Below are positions 1-11,121 of a stretch of 64,000 nt of DNA, piece after piece (positions within the stretch are counted from its first letter, which is position 1; each line of letters begins with the position of its first letter). This DNA is from Klebsormidium nitens (Eukaryota; Streptophyta; Klebsormidiophyceae; Klebsormidiales; Klebsormidiaceae), in contig DF236963.1 of NCBI GenBank assembly GCA_000708835.1, positions 124,001 to 188,000 of the forward strand. Reading direction: 5' to 3'. The notes under the pieces are model-generated. The model searched no databases and was not told the DNA's origin. It was given only the letters and a program-made list of their open reading frames with translations. Both the position numbers and the translations under genes were made by a program.

Positions 1-191
1 TGTTGCGAACGCGCCGATCCGAAACTCAGAGTACGGGTAAACTCGGATTTCTTCCGCTTGAGCCCTTCATCGAAGTTCTACTCACTGGCAGCCAAAATGC
101 TCCCAGTGGAAGCTTGAAACCATAACAAGGGGACCCAGTCGGAACCTCTGACGACGTGTGTTGCTCTCAAAAAAACGGCGTAGCAGCTCAC

Positions 192-3100
192 CTTCGACGA
201 TGCCCCTCCAAAGCCTGTTCCTGTGCATCTGGCCGTCAAAATAGGACTCCAGATCCATTTGTATCACCTGCGGGTAAATGGGACACGCTTCAACCCACCA
301 GAAGATTCAGACACAAGGTTCCCGCAAGCCACAAACATAAATGAGAAGCATAGTACCAAGTTTGAACCTGTGCATAGGAGGTTATCAGCTTGGGGAGATC
401 TTTGCGACTCCTTGCCACAGCACAAGCAAACCTCCGTCGTCAACACGTTGTCGGCCTTCATTGGTCCTTTAACATTTCCCCGGATCAATCGGTTCTCGCT
501 TGCGAAGAGGAACCATCCTAAGCCCCGCATATGGTTCTTGAGCCGTCACTTAATTCGGTCGCCTGTTCCTTCCCTACCATTGGTGCCAGAAAACAACAAC
601 ATACTTTTTGGGGAGCAGCCGGAAGAAGATTCTTACCTTGAGGTCTTGTACCCTGCTGTAGTCCATGCAGTCGTACTTGGGCAGCACAAACTCCACCAGG
701 TGACCCTTCTTTTGAAGCGCGCGCCCCAGCCCCGTGACGACATCCGCCAATCCGCCAACCTGAAGTGACGGAGCAGAGGACGTGCCTTCAGGATATTTAC
801 AGCTTCGATCTCCGTCATGATGTGGCTTGATTCGGAAGCCAAAGCATGTTTCCGTATGAGTATGCTGAAGAAGCTTCAAGGCTCTTCCTTGATGCCTTCC
901 CCTGATCTTGGTTGACCTCAGCAGCCGGTGTGCTTAATCCGACAGATTATGGATGAGAACCTCACGGCACTCTTCCGTTAGTTGGTTTCTATTTCCACAT
1001 CGTTTGGCGAGAAATGCTTTTGAGAAAATGACAAATAATTTCTACACCGTACGTCGACTTGTTATTTCAATTCATCTAATCCTCTCTGTCCCACCACGAG
1101 AATGACTTTTCATTCTTTGCCCGCAACATCTTCTGCGAACACAGCCGCCATTCCCTTCGCAACATCTACGATTTGGCACCTGATCCGAATGCTTCCGTAA
1201 GTCGGTCTCATTTGCTTAGATGAGAACACGCCTGCTCGAAGTCAACCACAAGTTGAAGAAAACCAGACTCAATCCCAACCAAACACTTCAAACAAACTTC
1301 GAGCAGTCCGCTCAACCAAAATGAACATACCTTGGCCACCGGCGCCATCTCCGCGGCAATGTGCACGATATGCATCCCCGGCCGCATCTTCCCCTCGATC
1401 AACTTCAGCAGCCCGGCGGCAGCGCTGACGTCATCCGCCTGCTCGAGGCCACTGTAGACGTCCCGTATCCGTGGATCGCGGTGCCACGCCATAAGCCGCA
1501 GCTCCACGGCCTGCAGGCAGATCGTCCGCATCTCAAGTAAGCAAAGCTCGTGCAAAAGTTCCAATCCGCTGGTGGAAGCAATCTGTAGTACTTAATCGGC
1601 GACACAGCCTAATCTACATACAGGAATAATGGCTAGTCCGGACTGAAGCTCCGAAGTCGGTCCGGAATCCAGCGAGTCACCTCCAAGAATCTGAGCATGG
1701 ACTATATGGTGCTGATTACTGGGAGGGTTTGTGAGGGCTCAATCCTTGCGGTTTACTTACCTGGTCGAGTGTCAAGTGGCGGTCCAGCATAAGCGCGTCG
1801 AGGCGCAACAGCAGATCACTCCAGAACTCCCACGGCATCTCGCCCACCGGCACCGCCTTCGGCTCCGAGCCCCGTAGCCCCTCGACGCGCAGGCGCTCCA
1901 TATCCTCCTGGAACGCCTCTACTTCGGACTTATACATTTCGACCTGCGCCTGCATGTCCGCGTCCGACTGGACCAACTGCTCCTTCAGCAGCGCCACCTG
2001 CTGTTGCAACAGCGCTTTCTCTTGCTCCGCCTCGGCCCAGATCTCCCGCTCCGCTTCAAGCTCCTTCACACTGGCCTCCAGCAGCCGCACCTGCTTGGCC
2101 AGCGCCGCAGCCTCGTCCAGGGCCTTGTTCCGAGCAGTCTCCTCCTTTTTCGCCTCCACGACTGCCTCTTCTGCGGTTTTCAACAGGGCCTCGAGATCTT
2201 GGACTCGTTCCTCCAGCCCCGCTTTTCCGTTAACGCTGGTGCGCAGGTCCTGCACTTTCGACTCCGCTTCCGACAGCTTACTTTGCAGGTCTTTCCGCTC
2301 CCTCCGCAGTGAATCCGCCTCCGTTTGTACTTCTCTCAAACCTTGCGACGCATCCGCCATTGCACTTTCCGCCCGGGTCAGCCTCTCCTCCAACTCCGGC
2401 ACTTTGCCCGCCTCGACTTCGAGCGCTCGCACCCTCTCTTCAGTCTCTGTCCGCTGTCGTTCCAGCTCACCCCTCTCGGCCTCCAGCCTATTCACACTCT
2501 CCTCCGAGGCCTGCAACCGTGCCTGGACCGCTTCTAGCTCCTTCTGCACTGCCATCTTCTCCTCCATCCTGTTCCGCTCGCGCACTTTGGCCGATGACGT
2601 CAGCAGGCCCTCGAGCTTCGCCACCTGCGCCTGCAGCGCCCCCGTCCGCTCTCGTTCCTCCGCAAGCTGCCTCTCCTTCTCCGAAACTTCACCAGCCACC
2701 GAATGCAAACTTGCCACCTCTTCTTTTACCCCTTCCACGTCTTTCTTCGCATTGTCCAACTCGAGTTTCAACTCATCCATCCCCTCCCGGAGAAGTTCGT
2801 TCTCTCGCTCTAGTTGCGCCCGAGCCTCGGCCCGCCCCTCCTCCTCCCTCAGCTTCTCGGACAGCTCCCCAACTCTCGCCTCTAGTTCTCTCTTTGCCTG
2901 CTCCACTTTCTCCAGCTCTTCTACCCTCTGCCTGGACTCTGTGAGATCTCGCTCTAGTTCCTCCAGCCGCCCCTCAATAGCATCTTTCTCAGCATGAACC
3001 CGTTTGGCCTCCCCCCGTGCTGTTTCTAGGTCCGCTTCTAGTTTTTTCAAACTTGCTACCTCCTGGTCCTTCTCCCCCAGCTTCGCTGTCAGTGCTTCGA

Positions 3101-4391
3101 CTTGTTCCTGTAGCAACTGGTTCTTGTTCTGCGTCTGCGTCAGGAGGTGGAGCTTGGCGTCTGTCTCCTTAAGGCGCGATTGGAGGAGTTGAGCCTCGTT
3201 TGCGGAAAGCTCGGAGCGGTATTTAGCTTGCTCGAGGTCCTCGAGCGCGCGCATTCGCACTCGGTTGAGCAGCAGGATGTCTGAAAGAGGAAGGTATAAA
3301 GTTCACTTGAAAGTCTGACCATCTGTTGGATGCCTTGCTGTTTGACCAGGCAAAGGACTGAATATGGGGCACGCAATCACAAGCCTTTCATTGTTCAGAC
3401 GTTAGATAATATCAATAGCTTAATCAGGGCCTGTTTGGAATCGAATTGTTACTCTGGCTTCTTTTTGGTAATATGGTTGAAGAACGTCCGGAAAGGCGAC
3501 CAACCAGGCTGCAGGCAAATGTGGCCTCTATAATCTACTAGAATGCGCTAAGGTTGTTTTGGGCCTCCGCCGGGCTTGCCTTGTCACAAACGCCATGAGA
3601 GTCACAGCGTCCGCATTCTGTGGAATTTCGACGTACTTCCTTTGTTAGAAATGGATTGCAAGTAAATTGCAATGGCTCACTTTTCTCTGCATCTTTGATC
3701 ATCTGCATCATGGATGCGACTGTGACCCCTTTTGGCACGTCCCCTGGATCTGCGCTGCCTGGCCCCGCCCCCGCGACTTCCTCCATGTTGTCCTGCATCA
3801 TCAGCATATGTCCAATATTCAAAGCGTCACTCTGTCTCTTGAACAGCGCCACTCGCAGGACGCTTAAGCTCAAGTGGTTCTGGACCCGTGCCGGAGCAGC
3901 GGTCTGCGCGCCGTTCAGAGATGGTCGACATTACGAAGCAGCGGCTGGAGAAGGAGTTTCCAGAGAAGACTCGTACCTCAAACATATAGCCTTAGTCAGC
4001 ACAACATTGCCACAAGCACTCAAGCAGCTAAGGTTTGGTTTTCCAAGATGTTGTTATGGACAGAGAGCTATAGACAGCACTTGAAGATGTTGCTTAGACA
4101 TAGCTGTTCCTATTTATAGGTGTCACGAACGTGGTGCTCTGCGCTCGCCTTTTCAACATTGCCCTGCTCTTCTTTTTCGCCACCATCGTCGCCGTCTGAC
4201 TTCGCCGTGTTGCGGGTACTTTTTCGCTTGACCGGAGGATTGGTGGCACCCTCGCCGACCACCACACTACCACTGCTCGATTCTGTGGCCCTCCTCCAGT
4301 CTCTGTGCCTGGTTCTGGCTTCAGGTCTTGCTCTGGCGCAAGGTGTTGTAAGCTTTGAGCAAACAACACTCCTGCAATTATTGCAAAGCAT
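192..4391 (-). CDS. SS4: Starch synthase class IV, 5' part (gene continues beyond the left edge)
   Basis: Plastid soluble starch synthase that elongates glucan from ADP-glucose; class IV enzymes start and anchor starch granules through an N-terminal coiled coil. Exons read on the minus strand: about 4391-4130 (tentative transit peptide), 3879-3681 (start uncertain), 3280-1761, 1531-1331, 759-637 and 267-192. Phases agree at every junction from the second exon on. The big exon encodes about 500 residues of charged heptad coiled coil. It opens with the class IV signature ILLLNRVRMRALEDL and ends with PWEFWSDLLLRLDALMLDRH. Next comes HIVHIAAEMAPVAK, then VGGLADVVTGLGRALQKKGH, the start of the GT5 domain with the ADP-glucose-binding K-V-G-G-L (K closes one exon, V opens the next), then ESYFDGQMHRNRLW. 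The remaining GT5 and GT1 domains are outside the window. The splice donor of the first exon could not be fixed. Confidence 0.9.
1761..3280 (-). other. SS4: Single long exon encoding the SS4 coiled coil
   Basis: This 1520-nt exon carries nearly the whole coiled-coil part of starch synthase 4, rich in Glu, Lys, Leu, Gln and Arg with leucines in heptad spacing. It enters in phase 1 (the split Asn codon of AEKN) and leaves in phase 0 at a CAG|GTAAG donor. The GC-rich, codon-biased sequence also leaves long open frames on the opposite strand, which I treat as shadows. In other plants this region interacts with plastid partners and places the enzyme on the granule; that role is known for the family, not shown here. 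Confidence 0.85.
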
Positions 4392-6556
4392 CGCCACTGA
4401 GACAGCCGCATGAAACCTCAAAAGCTGTTTGAAATTGCTTGCACTTCAGAGGGTCAGCATTGCCTCATCTTTACATTCTGAGAGGCACATTTGAAACGTG
4501 CAACTTAGGTGTCAGCTTGCAGCCTTCCTCTAACGAGACAGTATAACCAGTCGCACAAGACTCTGATGCATTGTAATTGAAGACTTTAGACAATGATCAC
4601 CGCTCTGCACAAGGAAGAGACCCATTCACTACTTTCTTCAACCAATCAATTGCTCTACTCGAACCACAACTTTCAGTACTTCAACGAGTTTGACTGCAAT
4701 GCTGACAGTGACAGCAGAACACCGGCTCAGTTGGTCCACCCAGAGACTTACCCCACAACATTCTGTTCCAAGGATCGCCGAGGACTGCAACTTGCGTCTG
4801 TTTGCGAGCGAGCAAAATTCTGAAAATGTTTCCGTTGCGGTTGGCAACATGTCCAGATCTTTGCAGAATCTTTGGCGCATCTGCCAGCGGAATCTTCACG
4901 GCGGCGTAGTCCTGCAAACCCCTTCCACCTGCCTGCATTTACCAGGCGATCGCTGCTGGCCATTGCTTTCATAGCACAAGACCTTCAGCAACTTTTACTT
5001 TACTGACCACCGTAATGCCCGTGCAGATGCACCACTTGGGCGAAGGATCAGCTTCTAAGCAGATAGGCATGCTTGTTTAGAGCTCTCTTTCAGAGGAGCG
5101 GGTAGACTTGAAAATCTCATGTCAAATTTGCAATGCTGCGTCTACTCAGGGCCGAGCTTGGAGTCAGACACAGCATCTCCACATGACTCCTCCTCAGTCG
5201 GCTGCTTTCACCTCGCTGTGCGCGTGGTCTGTGTCAGCACACCTCGTCAGGAATTTCTGTGAGGACTTCAGACGAGCCCTCTCCTACCAGCATTGACCAG
5301 CTTCAGACTAAAAACGGCCGCACTATGGCGCACGAAGTCCCCTGTCCACAACGGCCTGCAGAAGTCACGTGCTTTGACTTTGTTCCGCTTTCTCTTTCGC
5401 TTGCCAGGCTTTCCGCCACCGCGAATGACTATCGGACGGCCTCCATTTGCCGGATGACCGCAGCTTTCACTAAGATAGAGGAGCCCCGGGCACCTCAACT
5501 AAAAACCCTAACCGAAATCATGACCCACTCCGCACCCGTACCCACCCTAACCCCCAACCTAACCCCACCCGTCCCCCGGGTGCCTGTCTTAGTGAAAGCT
5601 GTCGTTTAGTGAAAGCAAGAGTTGGCACCAGAGTGAGACAATGGAGAGTCCGAAGAAGGTTCAAAATTTGGCTTGCGGCTGAGAATCATAGCCGACGAGA
5701 TTTGTGAGCCGTCGATAAGAAAAGTGGATTGCGAAGACTTTGTCTTGTCGAGTTTGGATGTTGCCAAATGTCGACCAGGCAAGGCAGTTGCTGTCACATA
5801 CGATATACTCAGGCAAACCTGCTATGTTTCATATACAAAGCCCCGGCTGGTAGGAAGGATCTATTCCGGGTACATGCCCTGGCTAGGTTGAACCGGAGAC
5901 CTTGATCGGTTATGGAAACCTGAGCCCGGCCTTCTTTGCTCGAGATCGTATATGAGTCTTCATGCCATTTGGATGTGGAGGGGATGCTTATTCAGGTTGA
6001 AGCTGCCCCCTGGAAAAATGGCATCCTTTTTCCAGGTAATGAGGAGGCCGCTTTGCCACCTGGCCGTTTTCTAGCACTGCAGCAAGATCTACCTGATTGC
6101 GTATCCAACATTTCTCGGACACAAACTCGATGGTCTCCACGTGTTACCTCTGAAAGGTTGCCACCAAGGCAAAAGAAGTTGCAGAAGCTGCCAGCTGGGC
6201 AGTGACGTCAAACTGGCGCTATACTGATCAAGATCTTCCATGCTGGGAGCCTGGTGCCCCTAGGGAGGGCGCGTGGACGGCCGCCCAAGTGTAGCTGGCA
6301 GCTTCTGCCTCGCTTCCCTGACCACATGGAGCCAGGCTGGCTGCTGCATGTTCCGAAGTTATCCCTAGCTGTGCAAAGGACTACAAATTCTCATGCAATT
6401 TTGGTGATGTCCCTTCATGCAACAAGAATTTGAAACAAGCTTTGCCTTCTCCACGGTCTGGTTGCATTCCTAAATTCATTGCCAGCGATCATCAGCACAA
6501 GCGCTACTATTGAATCGCCCATTTACCTTGAGCTCTTAAGTTCGTGTTCCTAAAGA
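4392..6556. other. Spacer between the divergent SS4 and coiled-coil genes
   Basis: About 2.2 kb between two divergently transcribed genes. I see no convincing coding exon: the open frames are short and resemble nothing known. It must hold both promoters and both 5' untranslated regions. It also contains an inverted-repeat element with a telomere-like core at 5461-5601. Confidence 0.6.
5461..5601. repeat. Inverted-repeat (MITE-like) element with telomere-like core
   Basis: A perfect 15-bp inverted repeat, CAGCTTTCACTAAGA at 5461-5475 and its complement at 5587-5601, bounds about 110 bp. The homology extends inward imperfectly to a CCCGGG with GCACC/GGTGC in each arm. A further partial copy of the right end (TTTAGTGAAAGC) follows at 5605-5616. 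The interior is C-rich with several CCCTAA/CCCTAAC units, similar to degenerate plant telomere repeat. It encodes nothing. It could be a small non-autonomous DNA element or an interstitial telomere-like patch caught in a foldback. No clear target-site duplication was found. Confidence 0.55.
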
Positions 6557-8219
6557 ATGTTTAACAAGCTCTCAGGTTGGGGTGGATCAGCAGCTGCTGA
6601 TCAGGAGGCCCCTGTCTCTCAGGAGATTGACCAGGCAGTTCAGACTGAGTCCGAGACCACGCCCACAAAGCACATGATGGAGTCCGGCAAGCACAAGCAC
6701 CGCAAGCATCATCACCGGGAGGTTGATGGCACTCAGGAGGAGGGGGTGCTGGCGCAGGAGGCAACTGTTATCAGGGAGCGCCCAATGGTTCAGGGGGCTG
6801 AGCAGTCCCTTCATTATCTGGACGGTGTGCCTATAGACACATCCCTGCCCCAGGAAACGACCACAACATATGTTCAGCAGGAGGTAATGACCCCGTCCCC
6901 CCGAGCTGAGAGGACCCTGGCTGTTTATGAGCCCCCCCGCGCTGAGGCGCCTGCTGCTTCAACCACCCTCGTCACTGTGAAGAGCATCTCTGCAGAGGAG
7001 AGGGACAGGCAGATCCACGAGGAGAACTTGAGAAGGTTGGTGCATGGCTTTTTTACTGGTTTGTTGCAAGGACTATTCCTTTTTGACAACACTGAGGCAG
7101 GCAGCTCTGACATCATTCTAGAGATTGAAACTGTTGCAAGTCGACCAGAAAAAAGCTGGAAATGTGACAATGTGACTCTCTGAGATAATTTGAAAAGACT
7201 TTGACCGGTCTCACTTCAGCCCAGAGATAACTGTTGTGCTGCACATTGCTGTCTGCTTCATTTTATGCTTCATTCTATGCTTGGGTGTTCAATCATGAAC
7301 TTGTGTATCTGTTGTGACTGGCCCGCATTGCAGATCACTTAAATATATGCCTGACTTTGATTTGCTGGTTCATGCAGAGCTCAGCTGCAAGAGGAACAGA
7401 TGAAGGTGGAGGCAGCGGCCTTCATGGAGAAGCAGAAGCGGGATACAATTGCCTTCATGCAGAAGGAGGAGGCCAAAGCACAAGCCAAGTACGAGAAGGA
7501 GATGACAAATGCTGCTTACAGAGAAGCACAAGTGAGTTATCAACTATTTGACATCTTTAGTCAGATTGAAATAAACTGTGTGCATTGCTCGTTTTGGGTG
7601 TTCATTGCTGGTTTTGGGTGTTTTTCCTGGATTACCAAAATCCGTTCATGACAGTGATTACTTACGGCTGCATTAACAGCGTATGTACTCTCAGGAAAAT
7701 ATGAGTCGTTGCTCTTCAAGGCAAGGTTTTGTCATCTTGCAGTCAACCAAATCTGCAGTTCTTTGTTTGATAACTGTATAATAGCATTGTTGGACTAAAG
7801 ATGTTTGGAACATTCTAGTTTACCATAACTTGTGCATAGTGATGGGTAGTTTCTTTGAGCCATGACCGCCCTCTGACTGGGAGCAAGTAAGCTTGTTTGA
7901 AAAGTGCTTACTTATGGGCAATGTTAAAACTGCTTGTAGTATCAGTGTTCCCTACTCGTATCTTACCATTATTGCTCCTTGTTGTGAACAGGTGCAGAAG
8001 AAGGCTGCCGATATGTGTGCTGAAGCTGCCGCAGCTCGGAAGAAGGTGGAAATTCGTGCTCAGCAGAAGTTGGAGATGAAGCGAGCGAAGGCAAAAACTC
8101 TGGCGGAAGAGAATCTGGCCACTGCCAAGGTGCGGGGAACTGCCATCCAGAAGGGTGATGTACGGGCAGAGTTGACCCAATCCTGGACCCGGAAGTTTTC
8201 GAACAAGCTGAAGATGTAA
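6557..8219 (+). CDS. Coiled-coil protein of unknown function with His/Lys cluster
   Basis: Three exons, 6557-7035, 7378-7531 and 7992-8219, give a 286-residue protein with all phases consistent (phase 2, then phase 0). The ATG at 6557 is the first in frame. Residues 1-130 are low complexity and acidic to polar, with a basic His-rich patch (KHKHRKHHHR) near residue 45-55. From about residue 145 to the end it is a continuous charged Ala/Glu/Lys/Gln helix predicted as coiled coil, ending with a basic tail (SWTRKFSNKLKM). I see no signal peptide, membrane segment or catalytic motif. I do not recognise the family. The composition suggests a scaffold, cytoskeletal or stress-type protein, which is only a guess. 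Confidence 0.75.
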
Positions 8220-11121
8220 TCAAAAAACTGATTGAGAGGATGGAAAGCTGTCTTCAAATTATCTATTGCACCGGAGATCAAAAACAACACCGTAGTGAAA
8301 ACGGTTTGTACAGAGTTCGTACGAGTTGGACTGGGAAGTGACTCGCGATCGGTGTTGTAGGCTAATCATGCGGAATTATGTTTACGGTTTGTTACTCTGG
8401 AAGGATTGGTAGGCACGCCCAAGTTAGGAAAAGAAGGAAAATATTGTTTGTGACAAGCACGCGAAAACACGTTTACCATAGTAATCTATCTTGTATGAAC
8501 TGCAAATGGGATATCATGATAGAAAACTACTTCTCAATGACCAAAGTGAATTTGATTTCATCATGGAATGCATTGGGATTTGTGACCTACTATCTTTACA
8601 CTGATATATTGACAAATTTTCTTTGAACGACAATCATTATACAACAACTTTGCAGTCACTATAGCATGATCAGTCGCATGCTTTGCAAGAATATAAAACT
8701 GTAGATTAAAGGCAATATAATCAAATACTCTGTCTTCTGGGCCTCGGGCTATGTGATCGTGCTTACGATTATTGAAAAATCGCAACATTTGGAAAGATCC
8801 CCGAAAAGCTGACGTGAGAGGAAAAGTAGAACAAAGTTTGAAAACGTTTGGCCGACAGTTGCAAGAGACAATCAATGAACGACAAGTATAAATATCACGA
8901 TTCTATGTGGTGACATGTTATTATATGTGATTGATCAAACATTAAATACTCTTTTTATGATCACGCTTACATAGACTACTATCTCTTTTTCATTTAAGGA
9001 AAGAAACCTTTGATAAAGTAATAACAAACGGATGGTAACATGGTTTGCAAACATTAGTAAACTCAACTTGAGTATTGGCTTTCTGTTAGTCTATCAAAGT
9101 GAACGCTTGCTGTAATAAAACCTCAATGAATGATTGCCGTGTGCGATTTTGCACCATCCTAATCATGCGGCTACCAATTCTAAGTTGTTTTTGTTCGTCA
9201 ATATTGCTCGAGTTTTCAATTCGTATGCTCTGATTAAATCGCCTGCTACCTATGCGATCATACAATGTATGGCTTATTGACTCGTCCGTGTCTCTTTCGT
9301 GACTGTGCAAGATGTGTGCAAGATATAACCTGCTTCGTAGGAGCCGCCCCACTGGTCCACTAGAGTATCTATATCTCTGAGAAACTTTGATCCGGTGGCA
9401 CCGCTCTTGTCTGATCTAATTTGGGGCGATGATAACAAACAAACAAACATGCATTTGGCCCGCATTTGGCAACCATCCGGAAGTGACGCTGGTCGTTGCT
9501 TACCTTAATGATGTATTGATATGTGAACAGTGAAGTTAGTGAAGCAGAGAAGCAGTACCGTAGGCAGCTGCTTCCTGCTCTGCTGCCGCCTCCCCGCTAC
9601 TAAGCTGCAAGTTGGGGCCGGGGCCCGGGACTCGGGAGACGATTCATACCGGTATACCGGTACCATGATGACCATGATTCACATGCCAGGCCTAATGATG
9701 ACGTGACCTGGCTCACCGGATTCCCTTATCCAACGGCTTTGAAACCACCCACGGCCCCACATGGCTACATTTCAATGCAGCTGTCAGAAAATGGAGAGAT
9801 GTATTGTGGATTCTGGAACCTTATAGGTACCATCGATGATCGTACCGTACCACTACCAGCCTGACCGGCCCTGGGCATTCGGCGAGAGAAGGCGGTAACC
9901 ACTGACCAGCGCGGCCCCGGGTCCCCGGGCCGCGGCAGCTTGTATGGACCGCATCCCCAAGCCCTTTCGTATGGGCGGTGAGTCGAATTCGTGAAGCCCA
10001 GGCGGCCGGGAGCTTCGAAGCGACAGCTGGAATAACGCCCGGGGGCCGGCTGCCCCGGCCTGAAGGACCGTCGCGCAGCTGACGGTGGCTCCCGAAAATG
10101 ACTCAGGGTTGCTCGCAGAGCGGGTTCCCGCGATGTACTTGTCGAAGTTCTGCTGACCGTACGTTGCTGACGGGATTCCCACCTCAGCCATTTAGATTGC
10201 GTGTGGCACCAGGGGCCCTGCTCAGAGAAGGGAGCTCTGAATCAGAACTGCAATAATAGTCGAGTGCTACAGCCAATTGCCCCAGCGGGGCCTCAAGCTC
10301 ATAGCAGGGAAACCTCTTGACCGGAGTTGACCATGCCAGTGCATCTTTGCTTGCGCCGCAGTCGCCGTTGTGACCATAGAGCTAGGTAGTCCTAGGCCCA
10401 AGCGGGCCAGCCTAATTGAACTTGAAGCCTCAGAAGGCTCTGGTGTGTGAGTCTGGCTGGGCTGTCGAGACTCGAGAGTCGGAGGGCTCATGTCAGGGTG
10501 GAGGTCAGGTGTGACGACGACAGAAGCCCAAGAGTGTGCACACTGCGCATGCACTTTGGAGAGCAGAATCATGGCTGCCGTTCTGGGTTTTGGGCGTTCT
10601 TGCGCTCTACAGCTTCAGATCTCAGCGCTACTTCATTGAGCAAGGGAGTTGAGGGGAAGTGACTCGGACAGACGAGAGGCAGACGGGAGAAGAAAGAAGG
10701 CAAAGGTCGCAACTGGTCGATCGCCGGGGCTAGCCAGGAGCTAAACCTGTCTAAGGATTCTTGGGATGGTCGTGAGCTGCACGACTTCAAGCATTTCTCC
10801 AAACTAGCGAAAGGAGCTCCTGCAGAAGCAGCCCGACATTAGCAAATCCCAAAAAACCTCAAGCATGAGCTCAAAGTGGGATACTTGAGAATCGGAAGGA
10901 TTGCAGTCCCAATTACGAGTGAAGACTTGAATAATTCTAGTTTCACTGATTTGGATACCTATACATCCTACTGTAAGAGCTTGTATTTTCTGAAAATGGT
11001 ACAAACAGGAAATCCATCCTCTCATATTGCTGGTGGTGAGGAATGGGAGCGTTCTTTCTCCTCTGAAGATTGAAGAAAGGGTTTCTTTCAGCACATTGGC
11101 GGTTTGTAATTGCGGGGCACA
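8220..11121. other. Non-coding stretch before the At2g33490-like gene
   Basis: About 2.9 kb. The left part (8220-9500) is AT-rich with no supported exon. At 9590-10190 the base composition changes to GC-rich, with a short palindrome-like run of ACCGGT/GGTACC sites near 9650 and a 112-residue frame on the minus strand (9853-10191) that I do not recognise. The last few hundred bases should hold the promoter and 5' untranslated region of the downstream gene. Confidence 0.5.

Noticed and set aside
1-191. Next SS4 exon at the left edge
   Set aside because: None of the frames shows the expected VYFIEP-type continuation; the sequence after the donor at 191 looks intronic.
2309-2944. 211-codon proline-rich plus-strand frame
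   Set aside because: Second antisense shadow of the same SS4 exon.
1954-2997. 347-codon plus-strand open frame rich in Ser
   Set aside because: Exact antisense of the SS4 coiled-coil exon; its Ser/Cys/Leu-rich text is the mirror of Glu/Lys codons, and the minus strand has clear homology and splice sites.
5499-5573. True telomere
   Set aside because: Only scattered CCCTAA units within a 110-bp foldback, with genes on both sides; not a terminal array.
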